64,000 bases of DNA from [Enterobacter] lignolyticus SCF1 (GCF_000164865.1 NC_014618.1:3596001-3660000); one strand, 5' to 3'. Shown: positions 33,658 through 42,550, numbered from the stretch's first letter. Notes: generated from the sequence alone by a model not told the origin. A program made the numbers and translations.

Positions 33658-34023
33658 TCAGGCGGGTTGATGCAGGCCGATGCGGTTGCCTTCGCTGTCG
33701 GTAAACAGCGCAATAGCGCCAATGCCGTCGGGCAGCTCCAGCGGGCCAAATACGCATTCGCCGCCCTTTGCCGCCACGTTTTTCAGCGTTCCGCGCAGGT
33801 CGTCGGTATGCAGATAAATAATACATCCCTGCGACGACGGCGTAATGTGTTCAAACTTCGCCAGCGCGCCGCCGGTTTGCTCATCGCGATGCGGGAACAC
33901 CGCCAGCTCCGCCCCCTCCATCACTTCACGGCGCAGCGTAACGCCCATCACCGACTCATAAAACGCCACGGCGCGCGCCATATCGCTCACGGGGATTTCA
34001 AACCAGTTAATCACGTTGTTCAT
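33658..34023 (-). CDS. VOC-superfamily (glyoxalase/bleomycin-resistance fold) protein
   Basis: 121-aa vicinal-oxygen-chelate fold protein with paired beta-alpha-beta-beta-beta modules: NWFEIPVSDMARAVAFYES at the N-terminus and the C-terminal IGAIALFTDSEGNRIGLHQP. Members include glyoxalases, dioxygenases and antibiotic-binding proteins; the substrate cannot be read here. The start is ATG 34023 with AGGAGG 4 bases before it; the frame's earlier start is poorer. It is directly upstream of a WYL regulator, a pairing that suggests co-regulated stress or xenobiotic response. The spacer to the next gene holds a perfect inverted repeat. Confidence 0.87.
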   Translation of the reverse strand: MNNVINWFEIPVSDMARAVAFYESVMGVTLRREVMEGAELAVFPHRDEQTGGALAKFEHITPSSQGCIIYLHTDDLRGTLKNVAAKGGECVFGPLELPDGIGAIALFTDSEGNRIGLHQPA

Positions 34024-34071
34024 ACTGCCTCCTGTCACCTTGGGTTAGTTCAGGAGAAGTGTAGAACAGGC

Positions 34072-34095
34072 CTCCTGACAGCATACTGTCAGGAG
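34072..34095. promoter_or_regulatory. Perfect 10-bp inverted repeat upstream of the VOC-WYL pair
   Basis: CTCCTGACAG-CATA-CTGTCAGGAG, 48 bases before the VOC start codon and 5 bases past the stop of the upstream M24 gene. The core TGACAG-N4-CTGTCA looks like a dimeric operator. Extra TGTCAGGAG-like copies lie nearby (34100 and, inverted, around the Shine-Dalgarno at 34027-34038). There is no T-run, so it is not a good intrinsic terminator. Candidate autoregulatory site of the WYL protein. Confidence 0.6.
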
Positions 34096-34100
34096 TGTTG

Positions 34101-35510
34101 TCAGGAGCCCGCAGATTGACACACCAGCGCCCGGGTCGGGTCCAGCAGCCATGGGCGCAGGTAGCCTACCGTATTTGAGAACGGCAGCACCTCCTCCGGC
34201 AGCGTAATGCCGATATGGCGGGCAATGTAGTCGCGCCGCGCCTGCACTCTTGCCCACAGCGCCGGGTACCCGGCGGCCAGCTCCGCGCGCAGCGCCGCAT
34301 CGGCCAGCGCCACGGTATCTTCAATGCTGGCGCCCGCATATCCCGCCCGGGAAGGAATAATATCGATTTGCAGCAGCATACCGCTCGCCAGCGGAATGTC
34401 AGACCCCGGGTAAATGGGCGAGCAGAGCCACTCTTCGTCCGCGACCAGATGGCCGGGGTTCAGGTGCCAGTGGTACTGCGCTTTTGGCAGCACGCGCTCG
34501 ATGAGCTGGTACATGTCGCCGCCGGTTACGCCTGGACGCAAATGCTCAAGCCAGCTCACTACCGCCCGAAAATAAGGAATCGCGACCACCTCAAGATAAT
34601 CGCTGACGTTCGCGGCAAGCTCTCCGGCATTTTCCACCACATAGGCCGCCCGGCTGCTGAGGCCGCCTTTATAGCTCGTCGTCAGGGAAAACGTATCGCC
34701 GCGCTGGATACGCTTATCGCCGGGATAGAGCCTGGCGTTGGCGAAACGATCGCCGGTGGCGGCAATCATCACCACGTTATTCGGCTGTCCGTCGGCGGCC
34801 AGCAGCGCGCCAATCTGCTTTTCCGTCTTTCCAGGCGCAACCGCATTCAGCGCCGTGAGGATCGCCGTCGACGCCAGGTTAGCGCCATATTCGTAGTGCG
34901 CCAGCTCGTTGGCGTTATTGACGGTGCGCGCGCCGCCGTCCGGGGAGATAAAAATGCCGGTAGCGTTACGTAAAACCGCGCCGCCGCCCGCGGCTTCACG
35001 GATAGCATCCACCATAAACGACGGCAGATCGAACATGCCCTGCACCGCCTCGCCGCAGCCGGTGAAGAGCTTCCAACCGGCAAGCCCCAGCGTTTTGTCG
35101 CGGTCTATCCCCGCCTCCCGCAGCAGGTCCGCCAGCGTTTTGCCGGGCGTCATCGGCTGGTTGGGCAGCGAAAACCACGGCGCGTGGAACACGCGGTTTT
35201 CCAGCCAGGCATGCGGCGCAAGCTTGAGGTTCTCGTTGCCGAGCACCAGCGCCGCCTCGCCGCTGCGCTGCAGCACCAGCAGCGCCTCCTCAAAGCGCGG
35301 GATAAAGCCCGTCAGATACTCAAAGTTTCCGCCGTGCTCCTTATCGGCGTACACCACCAGGGTATCAATCCCGTCGCGCGTCATCTGCGCCAGCACGCGC
35401 GCTTTGCGCTGCCGCATCGTCTCATCGGTAAGATCAACGCAAGGCAGGCTGTGCCAGCAGTCCGGCTGAGGAACAACGTGAAGGGAGACATCGCGGCGGG
35501 CATCGTGCAT
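34101..35510 (-). CDS. M24-family (aminopeptidase P/creatinase fold) protein, probably lacking the dinuclear metal centre
   Basis: 469-aa protein with an N-terminal creatinase-like domain (about 30-190) and a C-terminal pita-bread domain (about 195-435). In active M24 metallopeptidases the Asp pair lies in a 'GD..L.D.G....Y.SD.TR' motif. Here the aligned stretch is GDTFSLTTSYKGGLSSRA (271-288), with Thr and Ser/Arg in place of the two Asp. Still visible are His354 in LNPGHLV, Asp383 in LQIDIIP and Glu397 in SIEDTV. This suggests a metal-free enzyme (as in creatinase) or a non-catalytic relative. The start ATG 35510 has AGGAAG at 8 bases. Substrate unknown; it occupies the secF/tsx position where K-12 has yajD. 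Confidence 0.82.
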   Translation of the reverse strand: MHDARRDVSLHVVPQPDCWHSLPCVDLTDETMRQRKARVLAQMTRDGIDTLVVYADKEHGGNFEYLTGFIPRFEEALLVLQRSGEAALVLGNENLKLAPHAWLENRVFHAPWFSLPNQPMTPGKTLADLLREAGIDRDKTLGLAGWKLFTGCGEAVQGMFDLPSFMVDAIREAAGGGAVLRNATGIFISPDGGARTVNNANELAHYEYGANLASTAILTALNAVAPGKTEKQIGALLAADGQPNNVVMIAATGDRFANARLYPGDKRIQRGDTFSLTTSYKGGLSSRAAYVVENAGELAANVSDYLEVVAIPYFRAVVSWLEHLRPGVTGGDMYQLIERVLPKAQYHWHLNPGHLVADEEWLCSPIYPGSDIPLASGMLLQIDIIPSRAGYAGASIEDTVALADAALRAELAAGYPALWARVQARRDYIARHIGITLPEEVLPFSNTVGYLRPWLLDPTRALVCQSAGS

Positions 35511-35572
35511 TTCTGGGGCTTCCTGTAATCAGAGACAGAGGAGCCACCATAGCGGGAATTACCGGGTTTGTA

Positions 35573-35603
35573 ATAAAAAAATCCCGGTCGTTTGACCGGG
35601 ATT
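35573..35603 (-). terminator. Intrinsic terminator of the secDF transcript
   Basis: On the minus strand AAATCCCGGTC/GACCGGGATTT is a perfect 11-bp stem with a 4-base loop, followed by TTTTATTAC. It begins about 24 bases after the secF stop. Confidence 0.9.
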
Positions 35604-35626
35604 TCGTTTTTCCGTACCGCAGGGGC

Positions 35627-36598
35627 TTAAGGAAGAATCGACGGCTGATCCGCCCCTTCTTTCTCGACTTTCTGCTGCAGCAGGTGTTCGCGCTTCATAC
35701 CCAGCTTCAGCGCCAGCGCGGAAGCCACGTAGATAGACGACGCGGTACCGATCGACACGCCGATAAGCATGGTCAGCGAGAAGCCTTCCAGAATCGGGCC
35801 GCCGAACAGGAACAGCATCAGAATAACCACCAACGTCGTACCGGAGGTAATCAACGTACGGTGCAGCGTCTGGGTCAGCGACACGTTAAAGATCTCGTAA
35901 GGCGTACCGCGGCGGATCTTGCGGAAGTTCTCACGGATACGGTCCGATACCACGATGCTGTCGTTCAGGGAGTAACCGATAACCGACATCAGCGATGCCA
36001 CAATGGTCAGGTCAATCTCAATATGGAACAGCGACAGAATGCCCAGCGTGATGATCACGTCGTGCGCCAGCGCGATAACCACACCGGCCGCCAGGCGCCA
36101 CTCGAAGCGGAACCCTACGTAGATCAGGATGGAGATCAGCGCCGCCATCAGCGCCATGGCCCCAGACTGGGCAAGATCCGCGCCGACGCTCGGCCCCACA
36201 AACTCAATACGCTTGACCGCCGCGTTTTGGCTGGTGGATTCGTTAACTACCGCGAGAACTTTACTTCCCAGTTCCTGACCGCCGTCCGCGCCCTTCACCG
36301 GCGGCATACGCACCATGATGTCGTGGCTGCTGCCAAAGTTCTGCAGCTGCGGCTCGTTAAAGCCCGCTTTTTCCAGCGACAGGCGCATCTGATCCATATC
36401 GACCGGTTTTTCCAGCGTGATCTCAATAACCGTACCGCCGGTAAAATCCAGCCCCCAGTTAAAGCCACGCACGCCCATCACAATGATGGCCAGCACCAGC
36501 AGCAGACCCGAAATGCCGAAGGCCCAGTAGTCCCAGCGCATAAAGTCATAGACTTTACGGCCGTGGTTCAATTGTTCAACAGTATATTCCTGTGCCAC
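35627..36598 (-). CDS. secF: Protein translocase subunit SecF
   Basis: 323-aa inner-membrane RND-superfamily subunit that, with SecD, uses proton motive force to drive late steps of Sec export. Six transmembrane helices are predicted; the first periplasmic domain (about 65-130) and the SVIGYSLNDSIVVSDRIREN motif are characteristic. The start is taken as GTG at 36598 (MAQEYTVEQLNHGRK), giving the E. coli length and a 10-base gap to secD. The frame continues upstream into unrelated residues. Last gene of queA-tgt-yajC-secD-secF. Confidence 0.96.
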   Translation of the reverse strand: MAQEYTVEQLNHGRKVYDFMRWDYWAFGISGLLLVLAIIVMGVRGFNWGLDFTGGTVIEITLEKPVDMDQMRLSLEKAGFNEPQLQNFGSSHDIMVRMPPVKGADGGQELGSKVLAVVNESTSQNAAVKRIEFVGPSVGADLAQSGAMALMAALISILIYVGFRFEWRLAAGVVIALAHDVIITLGILSLFHIEIDLTIVASLMSVIGYSLNDSIVVSDRIRENFRKIRRGTPYEIFNVSLTQTLHRTLITSGTTLVVILMLFLFGGPILEGFSLTMLIGVSIGTASSIYVASALALKLGMKREHLLQQKVEKEGADQPSILP

Positions 36599-36608
36599 AA
36601 CGCACTCC

Positions 36609-38456
36609 TCAGATAGACAGCTTGTTGATGCGTTTGCCGCCATACAACAGGTTCACGATGGCACGCGTACCGACGATCGCCGTAAACATGGACGTTGCCA
36701 CACCGATGCCGGTAGTGATTGCAAAGCCTTTAATCGCACCGGTACCGACCGCATACAGGATGATCACTTTAATCAGCGTCGTCACGTTCGCATCGAAGAT
36801 TGAGCTGAACGCACCGCGGTAGCCTTCGTCAATCGCCTGCTGCACGGTACGGCCGTTGCTCAGTTCTTCCTTAATACGTTCGTTAATCAGTACGTTGGCG
36901 TCGACCGCCACCGCAAGGGTTAACACGATACCCGCAATCCCCGGCATACTCAGGGTTGCCCCCGGCAGCAGCGACATGATGCCGACGATCAGCACCAGGT
37001 TGGCAATCAGCGCGCTCGTCGCGATCAGACCAAACTTCTTGTAGAAGAGGATCATGAAGATGACGGAGGCCAGCAGACCGGCCAGGCAGGCTTCCAGACC
37101 CTGTTTGATGTTCTGCATACCCAGGGTTGGGCCGATGGTGCGTTCTTCAACGATCTGGATTGGCGCGATCAGCGCACCGGCACGCAGCAGCAGCGACAGC
37201 TGACGCGCTTCGTTCGGGTTGCTGATACCGGTGATACGGAAGCTGTTGCCCAGGCGAGACTGGATGTTGGCGATGTTAATCACCTCTTCCTGCTTCACCA
37301 GAATGGCGCGGCCTTTCGCATCTTTCTTACCGCTGTCTTTATACTCTACGAACAGGGTCGCCATCGGCTTGCCGATGTTGTCCTTGGTAAAGTTAGACAT
37401 GATGTTGCCGCCCGCGCTGTCCAGCGAGATGTTCACCTGCGGCTGGTTGTATTCGTCCTGGCTTGAGGTGGAGTCGGTGATATGGTCACCGGTCAGGATC
37501 ACGCGTTTGTACAGCACCACCGGCTGGCCTTCACGGGTGTCTTTGACCTCAGAATCGCCCGGTACGCGGCCGGAAGCCGCCGCAGCCTGGTCGACATTGG
37601 TGTTCACCAGACGGAACTCCAGCGTTGCGGTCGCGCCAAGGATTTCCTTCGCCCGCGCCGTATCCTGAATACCCGGCAGCTCAACCACGATGCGCTCCGC
37701 GCCCTGGCGTTGCACCACCGGTTCGGCGACGCCGAGCTGGTTCACACGGTTACGCAGGATGTTGATGTTCTGCTGGACCGCATATTCGCGCGCTTCTTTC
37801 AGGCGCGTATCGGTCATTACCGCACGCAGCTGGTTGCTGCCCTGGCTGGAAATCACCAGATCGCGATGGCGTGCCGTCAGATAGTCAATCGCCTGATCGC
37901 GCGCCGCGCCGTCGCGGAACGTGATGCTCAGACCGAAGTTATCTTCTTTGCGAACGGTAGTATAGGGGATGCCTTTTTCACGCAGATCGCTGCGCAGGCT
38001 GTCGATGTTTTGTTCCTGGAGCTTACCGAGCGCGGTATCCATATCCACTTCCATCAGGAAGTGCACGCCGCCGCGCAGGTCAAGACCGAGCTTCATCGGG
38101 TCGGCATGAATGGCCGCCAGCCAGCGCGGGGTTGCAGGAGCAAGGTTTAGCGCCACGACATACTTGTCACCCAGCACGGAAACCAGCGCTTCGCGCGCGC
38201 GCAGCTGGGTGTCAGTGGAGTCGAAGCGAGCAAGAATAGCGCCCTCTTCCAGTGCCACAGACTTCGCGGTAATTTTTTCTTCTTGTAAGGTTTTCTGGAC
38301 CTGGATCAGCGTTTGCTCACTGGCGGCGACGCCGCGCACGCCAGTGATTTGAACAGCCGGATCCTCACCATAAAGGTTGGGAAGTGCGTAAAGCAGGCCG
38401 CCGATAATCACGACGACCAGCATAATGTACTTCCACAAAGGATAACGGTTTAACAC
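36609..38456 (-). CDS. secD: Protein translocase subunit SecD
   Basis: 615-aa partner of SecF, identical in length to E. coli SecD. N-terminal helix (NRYPLWKYIMLVVVII), large periplasmic P1 domain (about 50-440) and five further helices containing the proton-path motif GIAGIVLTLAVAVDANVLI with its conserved Asp. It follows yajC after 27 bases; YajC associates with SecDF in the membrane. Confidence 0.98.
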   Translation of the reverse strand: MLNRYPLWKYIMLVVVIIGGLLYALPNLYGEDPAVQITGVRGVAASEQTLIQVQKTLQEEKITAKSVALEEGAILARFDSTDTQLRAREALVSVLGDKYVVALNLAPATPRWLAAIHADPMKLGLDLRGGVHFLMEVDMDTALGKLQEQNIDSLRSDLREKGIPYTTVRKEDNFGLSITFRDGAARDQAIDYLTARHRDLVISSQGSNQLRAVMTDTRLKEAREYAVQQNINILRNRVNQLGVAEPVVQRQGAERIVVELPGIQDTARAKEILGATATLEFRLVNTNVDQAAAASGRVPGDSEVKDTREGQPVVLYKRVILTGDHITDSTSSQDEYNQPQVNISLDSAGGNIMSNFTKDNIGKPMATLFVEYKDSGKKDAKGRAILVKQEEVINIANIQSRLGNSFRITGISNPNEARQLSLLLRAGALIAPIQIVEERTIGPTLGMQNIKQGLEACLAGLLASVIFMILFYKKFGLIATSALIANLVLIVGIMSLLPGATLSMPGIAGIVLTLAVAVDANVLINERIKEELSNGRTVQQAIDEGYRGAFSSIFDANVTTLIKVIILYAVGTGAIKGFAITTGIGVATSMFTAIVGTRAIVNLLYGGKRINKLSI

Positions 38457-38483
38457 GGCAGTTCCCTTTGGGAAAACAATGGA

Positions 38484-38816
38484 TTACAGCGCTTTCATGG
38501 TGCCTTTCGGCAGCACGGCGGCAACGAAGTCACGCTTGATGACAACTTCGGTGGTGTCGTTCAGTGCGATAGCAATGTAGCCGGTTTCCGCTACTTTGGT
38601 TACGCGACCAACCAGGCCACCGTTAGTCAGGACTTCATCACCTTTAGCGATAGAGTCCATCAGCTTTTTATGATCTTTGGTACGCTTCTGCTGTGGACGC
38701 AGGATCATGAAGTAGAAAATCAGACCGAACACCACCAGCATCAGGATCAGAGACATCGGGCTGCCCTGCGCCGGCGCACCGGTAGCTGCTACCGCATCAG
38801 AAATAAAAAAGCTCAT
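38484..38816 (-). CDS. yajC: Sec translocon accessory subunit YajC
   Basis: 110-aa single-span membrane protein that copurifies with SecDF and AcrB in E. coli. The N-terminal transmembrane helix (SPMSLILMLVVFGLIFYFMI, about 20-39) is followed by the cytoplasmic LRPQQKRTKDHKKLMDSI. The start is ATG 38816 (MSFFISDAVAA), the E. coli N-terminus; the in-frame ATG 30 bases upstream is rejected. It lies 22 bases past the tgt stop. Confidence 0.97.
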   Translation of the reverse strand: MSFFISDAVAATGAPAQGSPMSLILMLVVFGLIFYFMILRPQQKRTKDHKKLMDSIAKGDEVLTNGGLVGRVTKVAETGYIAIALNDTTEVVIKRDFVAAVLPKGTMKAL

Positions 38817-38838
38817 TGAATTTCCCTCATTATTAAAA

Positions 38839-39966
38839 TTAATCAACGTTCAAAGGTGGAACAGGTCGACCCTGACGTTGGTAAAAATCCGTCACGAAGC
38901 TCTCTAATTTACCCTCTTCGATAGCCTTGCGTAAACCCGCCATTAAGCGCTGATAATAGCGAAGGTTATGAATGGTATTGAGACGCGCCCCCAAAATTTC
39001 ATTGCAACGGTCCAGATGATGCAAGTAAGCGCGCGAATAATTGCGACATGTGTAGCAATCGCACTCTGCATCAAGCGGACTGGTGTCGCTCTTATGTTTT
39101 GCGTTGCGGATTTTCACCACGCCGTCGGTCACAAACAGGTGACCATTGCGGGCATTACGGGTTGGCATCACGCAGTCAAACATATCGATGCCGCGACGCA
39201 CGCCTTCAACCAGGTCTTCCGGTTTACCAACGCCCATCAGGTAACGTGGTTTGTCAGCCGGAATTTGCGGGCAGACATGCTCAAGAATGCGGTGCATGTC
39301 TTCCTTCGGTTCGCCTACAGCCAGACCGCCGACAGCGTAGCCATCAAAGCCTATCTCTACCAGACCTTTCACAGAGATATCGCGTAAATCTTCGTAAACG
39401 CTGCCCTGAATGATGCCAAACAGCGCGTTTTTGTTGCCCAGCCCGTCAAAACGGTCGCGGCTGCGTTTGGCCCAGCGCAGGGACATTTCCATGGAGCGCT
39501 TCGCGTAGTCCCAGTCCGCCGGGTACGGCGTGCACTCGTCAAAGATCATCACGATGTCAGATCCGAGATCGTACTGAATCTCCATCGATTTTTCCGGATC
39601 GAGGAAAATCGGATCGCCGTTGATCGGGTTGCGGAAGTGAACGCCCTGCTCGGTGATTTTGCGGATATCGCCAAGGCTGAACACCTGGAAACCGCCGGAA
39701 TCGGTGAGGATCGGGCCTTTCCACTGCATGAAATCGTGCAGATCGCCGTGCAGCTTCATGATCTCCTGACCCGGGCGCAGCCACAGATGGAAGGTGTTGC
39801 CGAGAATAATCTGCGCGCCGGTCGCTTCAACTTCTTCCGGCGTCATGCCCTTAACGGTGCCGTAGGTGCCCACGGGCATAAAGGCCGGCGTTTCCACTAC
39901 GCCGCGATCAAACACCAGGCGGCCGCGGCGTGCGCGTCCGTCGGTCGTATCCAGTTCAAATTTCAT
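38839..39966 (-). CDS. tgt: tRNA-guanine transglycosylase Tgt
   Basis: 375-aa TIM-barrel enzyme exchanging guanine-34 of Asp, Asn, His and Tyr tRNAs for preQ1. The catalytic Asp nucleophile lies in the GIDMFDCVMPTRNARNG region, the substrate loop in LTDSGGFQVFSLG, and the zinc ligands in CDCYTC (Cys302, Cys304, Cys307) plus a following His in LHHLDRCNE. Same length as E. coli. queA, the next step of queuosine synthesis, is immediately upstream. Confidence 0.98.
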   Translation of the reverse strand: MKFELDTTDGRARRGRLVFDRGVVETPAFMPVGTYGTVKGMTPEEVEATGAQIILGNTFHLWLRPGQEIMKLHGDLHDFMQWKGPILTDSGGFQVFSLGDIRKITEQGVHFRNPINGDPIFLDPEKSMEIQYDLGSDIVMIFDECTPYPADWDYAKRSMEMSLRWAKRSRDRFDGLGNKNALFGIIQGSVYEDLRDISVKGLVEIGFDGYAVGGLAVGEPKEDMHRILEHVCPQIPADKPRYLMGVGKPEDLVEGVRRGIDMFDCVMPTRNARNGHLFVTDGVVKIRNAKHKSDTSPLDAECDCYTCRNYSRAYLHHLDRCNEILGARLNTIHNLRYYQRLMAGLRKAIEEGKLESFVTDFYQRQGRPVPPLNVD

Positions 39967-40019
39967 TTTCTCTCCAGCGTCAGAAAAACAGTCCGACGTT
40001 TTAAAACGGTGTCGCGGAA

Positions 40020-41090
40020 TCAGTCCCCGACACGCTCATGTAAAGCCTGCGGATTGTACGTGATAAACATCGCGTCCCCGTAGCTAAAAAAGCGATAATT
40101 TTGTTCTACCGCAGCCTTGTAGGCATTCATGGTGTGCTGATAGCCGGCAAAGGCGGACACCAGCATAATCAGCGTCGATTCTGGCAGATGGAAGTTGGTC
40201 ACCAGCGCATCGATAATCTGGTACTGATAGCCCGGGTAGATGAAGATTTGCGTATCGCCGAAGAACGGTTCGATCCGTTCCTTTTTCGCGGCCTGCGCGG
40301 CGCTCTCCAGCGAGCGAACGGAGGTCGTGCCGACGGCAATCACGCGGCTGCCGCGGGCTTTGGCGGCCATGACCGCATCAACCACCTCCTGCGGCACCTC
40401 GGCGTACTCCGAATGCATGATGTGGTCTTCAATGCTGTCCACGCGCACCGGCTGGAACGTCCCCGCGCCGACGTGCAGCGTCACGAACGCCATCTCGATG
40501 CCTTTCTCGCGAAGCGCCGCCAGCAGCGGTTCGTCAAAGTGCAGCCCCGCCGTTGGCGCCGCGACCGCGCCAGGCTTCTGGCTGTAGACGGTCTGGTACA
40601 GCTCGCGGTCGGCGTCTTCGTCCGGACGGTCGATATAGGGCGGCAGCGGCATGTGGCCGATGGCGTTGAGAATATCCAGCACCGGACGCTCGTCGTTGAA
40701 TTCGACCTCAAACAGCGCATCGTGACGGGCCGTCATCGTTGCGTTGATGCTCTCATCATCGCCCAACAGCAGCTCGGTACCCGGCTTCGGCGCTTTCGAC
40801 GCGCGAATATGTGCCAGAATACGTTTATCATCAAGCATACGTTCGACCAGCACCTCAATCTTGCCGCCGCTGGCTTTACGGCCAAACAGGCGCGCCGGGA
40901 TCACGCGGGTATTGTTGAACACCAGCAGATCGCCGGGGTTGAGCTTGTCGAGCAAATCGGTGAAAGTACCGTGCGTCAGCGTCCCCGTCGGCCCGTCCAG
41001 CGACAACAGGCGGCAGCTACTGCGCTCGGGTTGCGGATAGTGGGCAATCAGGGATTCAGGAAGTTCAAAGGAAAAATCGGCGACGCGCAT
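40020..41090 (-). CDS. queA: S-adenosylmethionine:tRNA ribosyltransferase-isomerase QueA
   Basis: 356-aa enzyme transferring and isomerising the ribosyl group of SAM onto preQ1-tRNA to give epoxyqueuosine. Family signature ADFSFELPESLIAHYP at residues 3-18, LVFNNTRVIPARLFG, and PTAGLHFDEPLL in the C-terminal half. Begins the queA-tgt-yajC-secD-secF group; divergent from acpH across a 91-base spacer that should hold both promoters. Confidence 0.98.
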   Translation of the reverse strand: MRVADFSFELPESLIAHYPQPERSSCRLLSLDGPTGTLTHGTFTDLLDKLNPGDLLVFNNTRVIPARLFGRKASGGKIEVLVERMLDDKRILAHIRASKAPKPGTELLLGDDESINATMTARHDALFEVEFNDERPVLDILNAIGHMPLPPYIDRPDEDADRELYQTVYSQKPGAVAAPTAGLHFDEPLLAALREKGIEMAFVTLHVGAGTFQPVRVDSIEDHIMHSEYAEVPQEVVDAVMAAKARGSRVIAVGTTSVRSLESAAQAAKKERIEPFFGDTQIFIYPGYQYQIIDALVTNFHLPESTLIMLVSAFAGYQHTMNAYKAAVEQNYRFFSYGDAMFITYNPQALHERVGD

Positions 41091-41181
41091 GACGTATACT
41101 CGTGACTTAAAAACAGGCGGCTTAGTCTAGTGCTCACACCTCTTTGCTGCAACAACTAGCCGACTCCGGATACCGAATCGC

Positions 41182-41763
41182 ATGAATTTTCTTGCACACC
41201 TGCACCTCGCCCACCTTGCCGACAGCTCGCTTTCCGGCAATCTGCTGGCGGATTTCGTTCGCGGCAACCCGGGAGACGCCTACCCTGCGGAGGTGGTCGA
41301 CGGTATTCGCCTGCACCGGCGCATCGACGCGCTTACCGACAATCTGCCGGAAGTCAAAGAGGCGCGGGAGTGGTTTCGCCCGCAGACGCGCCGCGTGGCG
41401 CCGATTACGCTTGACGTGATGTGGGACCACTTTCTGTCGCGCCACTGGCAACAGCTGTCGCCGGAAATGCCGCTGCCGGACTTCATCCGCTACGCCCACT
41501 CGCAGGTCTCTGTCATCCTGCCGGATGCTCCGCCGCGATTTGTTAACCTCAATAACTATCTGTGGTCCGAACGCTGGCTGGAGCGCTACCAGGAGATGGC
41601 GTTTATTCAGCGCGTACTGAACGGTATGGCCAGCCGCCGACCAAAACTCGACGCTCTGCGCGACTCCTGGTACGATCTCGACGCGCACTATGCGGCGCTG
41701 GAGCAACGTTTCTGGCAGTTCTACCCGCGGATGATGCGCCAGGCAAAAAACAAACAGCTCTAA
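41182..41763 (+). CDS. acpH: Acyl-carrier-protein phosphodiesterase AcpH
   Basis: 193-aa hydrolase that removes the 4'-phosphopantetheine arm from holo-ACP. It has an HD-like all-helical fold; N-terminal MNFLAHLHLAHLADSSLSGN and the DVMWDHFLSRHW motif match E. coli AcpH (YajB), which is also 193 aa. Divergent from queA; in K-12 malZ would follow, but here a five-gene accessory block intervenes. Confidence 0.95.
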   Translation: MNFLAHLHLAHLADSSLSGNLLADFVRGNPGDAYPAEVVDGIRLHRRIDALTDNLPEVKEAREWFRPQTRRVAPITLDVMWDHFLSRHWQQLSPEMPLPDFIRYAHSQVSVILPDAPPRFVNLNNYLWSERWLERYQEMAFIQRVLNGMASRRPKLDALRDSWYDLDAHYAALEQRFWQFYPRMMRQAKNKQL

Positions 41764-41890
41764 TGTTAAGAAGATTGATAGGTAAAAACTGACTGAACGA
41801 TTGTCAGCGCCTCTTTGTCTTAATCCCGAACACTCACTATACTGGCCGCGTTGCGTTCCAAAATAACCTTAGTAATCACAGGAGAATCAC

Positions 41891-42490
41891 ATGGTTCTGG
41901 TCACTCGTCCGGCTCCGGATTTTACCGCTGCAGCAGTACTGGGTAACGGTGAAATCGTTGAAAACTTCAACTTCAAAAAGCACACCAGCGGCAAAGCTAC
42001 CGTTCTGTTCTTCTGGCCGATGGATTTCACCTTCGTATGCCCGTCTGAACTGATCGCATTCGACAAGCGTTACGAAGAGTTCCAGAAGCGCGGTGTAGAA
42101 GTGGTTGGCGTCTCTTTTGACTCTGAATTTGTCCACAACGCATGGCGTAACACCCCTGTCGAAAAAGGCGGCATCGGTGCAGTGAAATACGCAATGGTTG
42201 CTGACATCAAACGCGAAATCCAGCAGGCTTACGGTATCGAGCATCCGGACGGCGTTGCGCTGCGCGGTTCCTTCCTGATCGACAAAGACGGCATCGTGCG
42301 TCATCAGGTAGTGAACGATCTGCCGCTGGGTCGTAACATCGACGAAATGCTGCGCATGGTTGACGCGCTGCAGTTCCACGAAGAGCACGGCGAAGTGTGC
42401 CCGGCTCAGTGGGAAAAAGGTAAAGAAGGTATGGCCGCTTCTCCGGAAGGCGTGGCGAAATACCTGACCGAAAACGTATCCAGCCTGTAA
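41891..42490 (+). CDS. tsaA: 2-Cys peroxiredoxin (TsaA/AhpC family)
   Basis: 199-aa typical 2-Cys peroxiredoxin reducing H2O2 and organic peroxides via a thioredoxin- or AhpF-type donor. The peroxidatic Cys50 is in MDFTFVCPSEL and the resolving Cys170 in HGEVCPAQW; the C-terminal YLTENVSSL helix (YF-like region) is present. It resembles the Salmonella protein annotated TsaA and differs from E. coli K-12 AhpC, which lacks this paralogue at the site. The ATG is preceded by CAGGAGAA. A strong terminator follows. Bias towards common codons suggests high expression. Confidence 0.92.
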   Translation: MVLVTRPAPDFTAAAVLGNGEIVENFNFKKHTSGKATVLFFWPMDFTFVCPSELIAFDKRYEEFQKRGVEVVGVSFDSEFVHNAWRNTPVEKGGIGAVKYAMVADIKREIQQAYGIEHPDGVALRGSFLIDKDGIVRHQVVNDLPLGRNIDEMLRMVDALQFHEEHGEVCPAQWEKGKEGMAASPEGVAKYLTENVSSL

Positions 42491-42508
42491 TCGGCACGGT
42501 TTACGAAG

Positions 42509-42536
42509 AAGGCCCGCTGATGCGGGCCTTTTTTTC
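42509..42536 (+). terminator. Intrinsic terminator of the peroxiredoxin gene
   Basis: AAGGCCCGC-TGAT-GCGGGCCTT followed by TTTTTCG, 18 bases after the stop codon. It is also positioned at the 3' end of the convergent amidohydrolase gene, for which the minus-strand T-run is poor. Confidence 0.9.
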
Positions 42537-42550
42537 GTGGCTATCTTCAC

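Noticed and set aside
34072..34095. Inverted repeat read as an intrinsic terminator for the M24 gene
   Set aside because: The stem is followed by GCCTGTTCTACAC on the minus strand, not a U-tract; an operator or other regulatory role is more likely.
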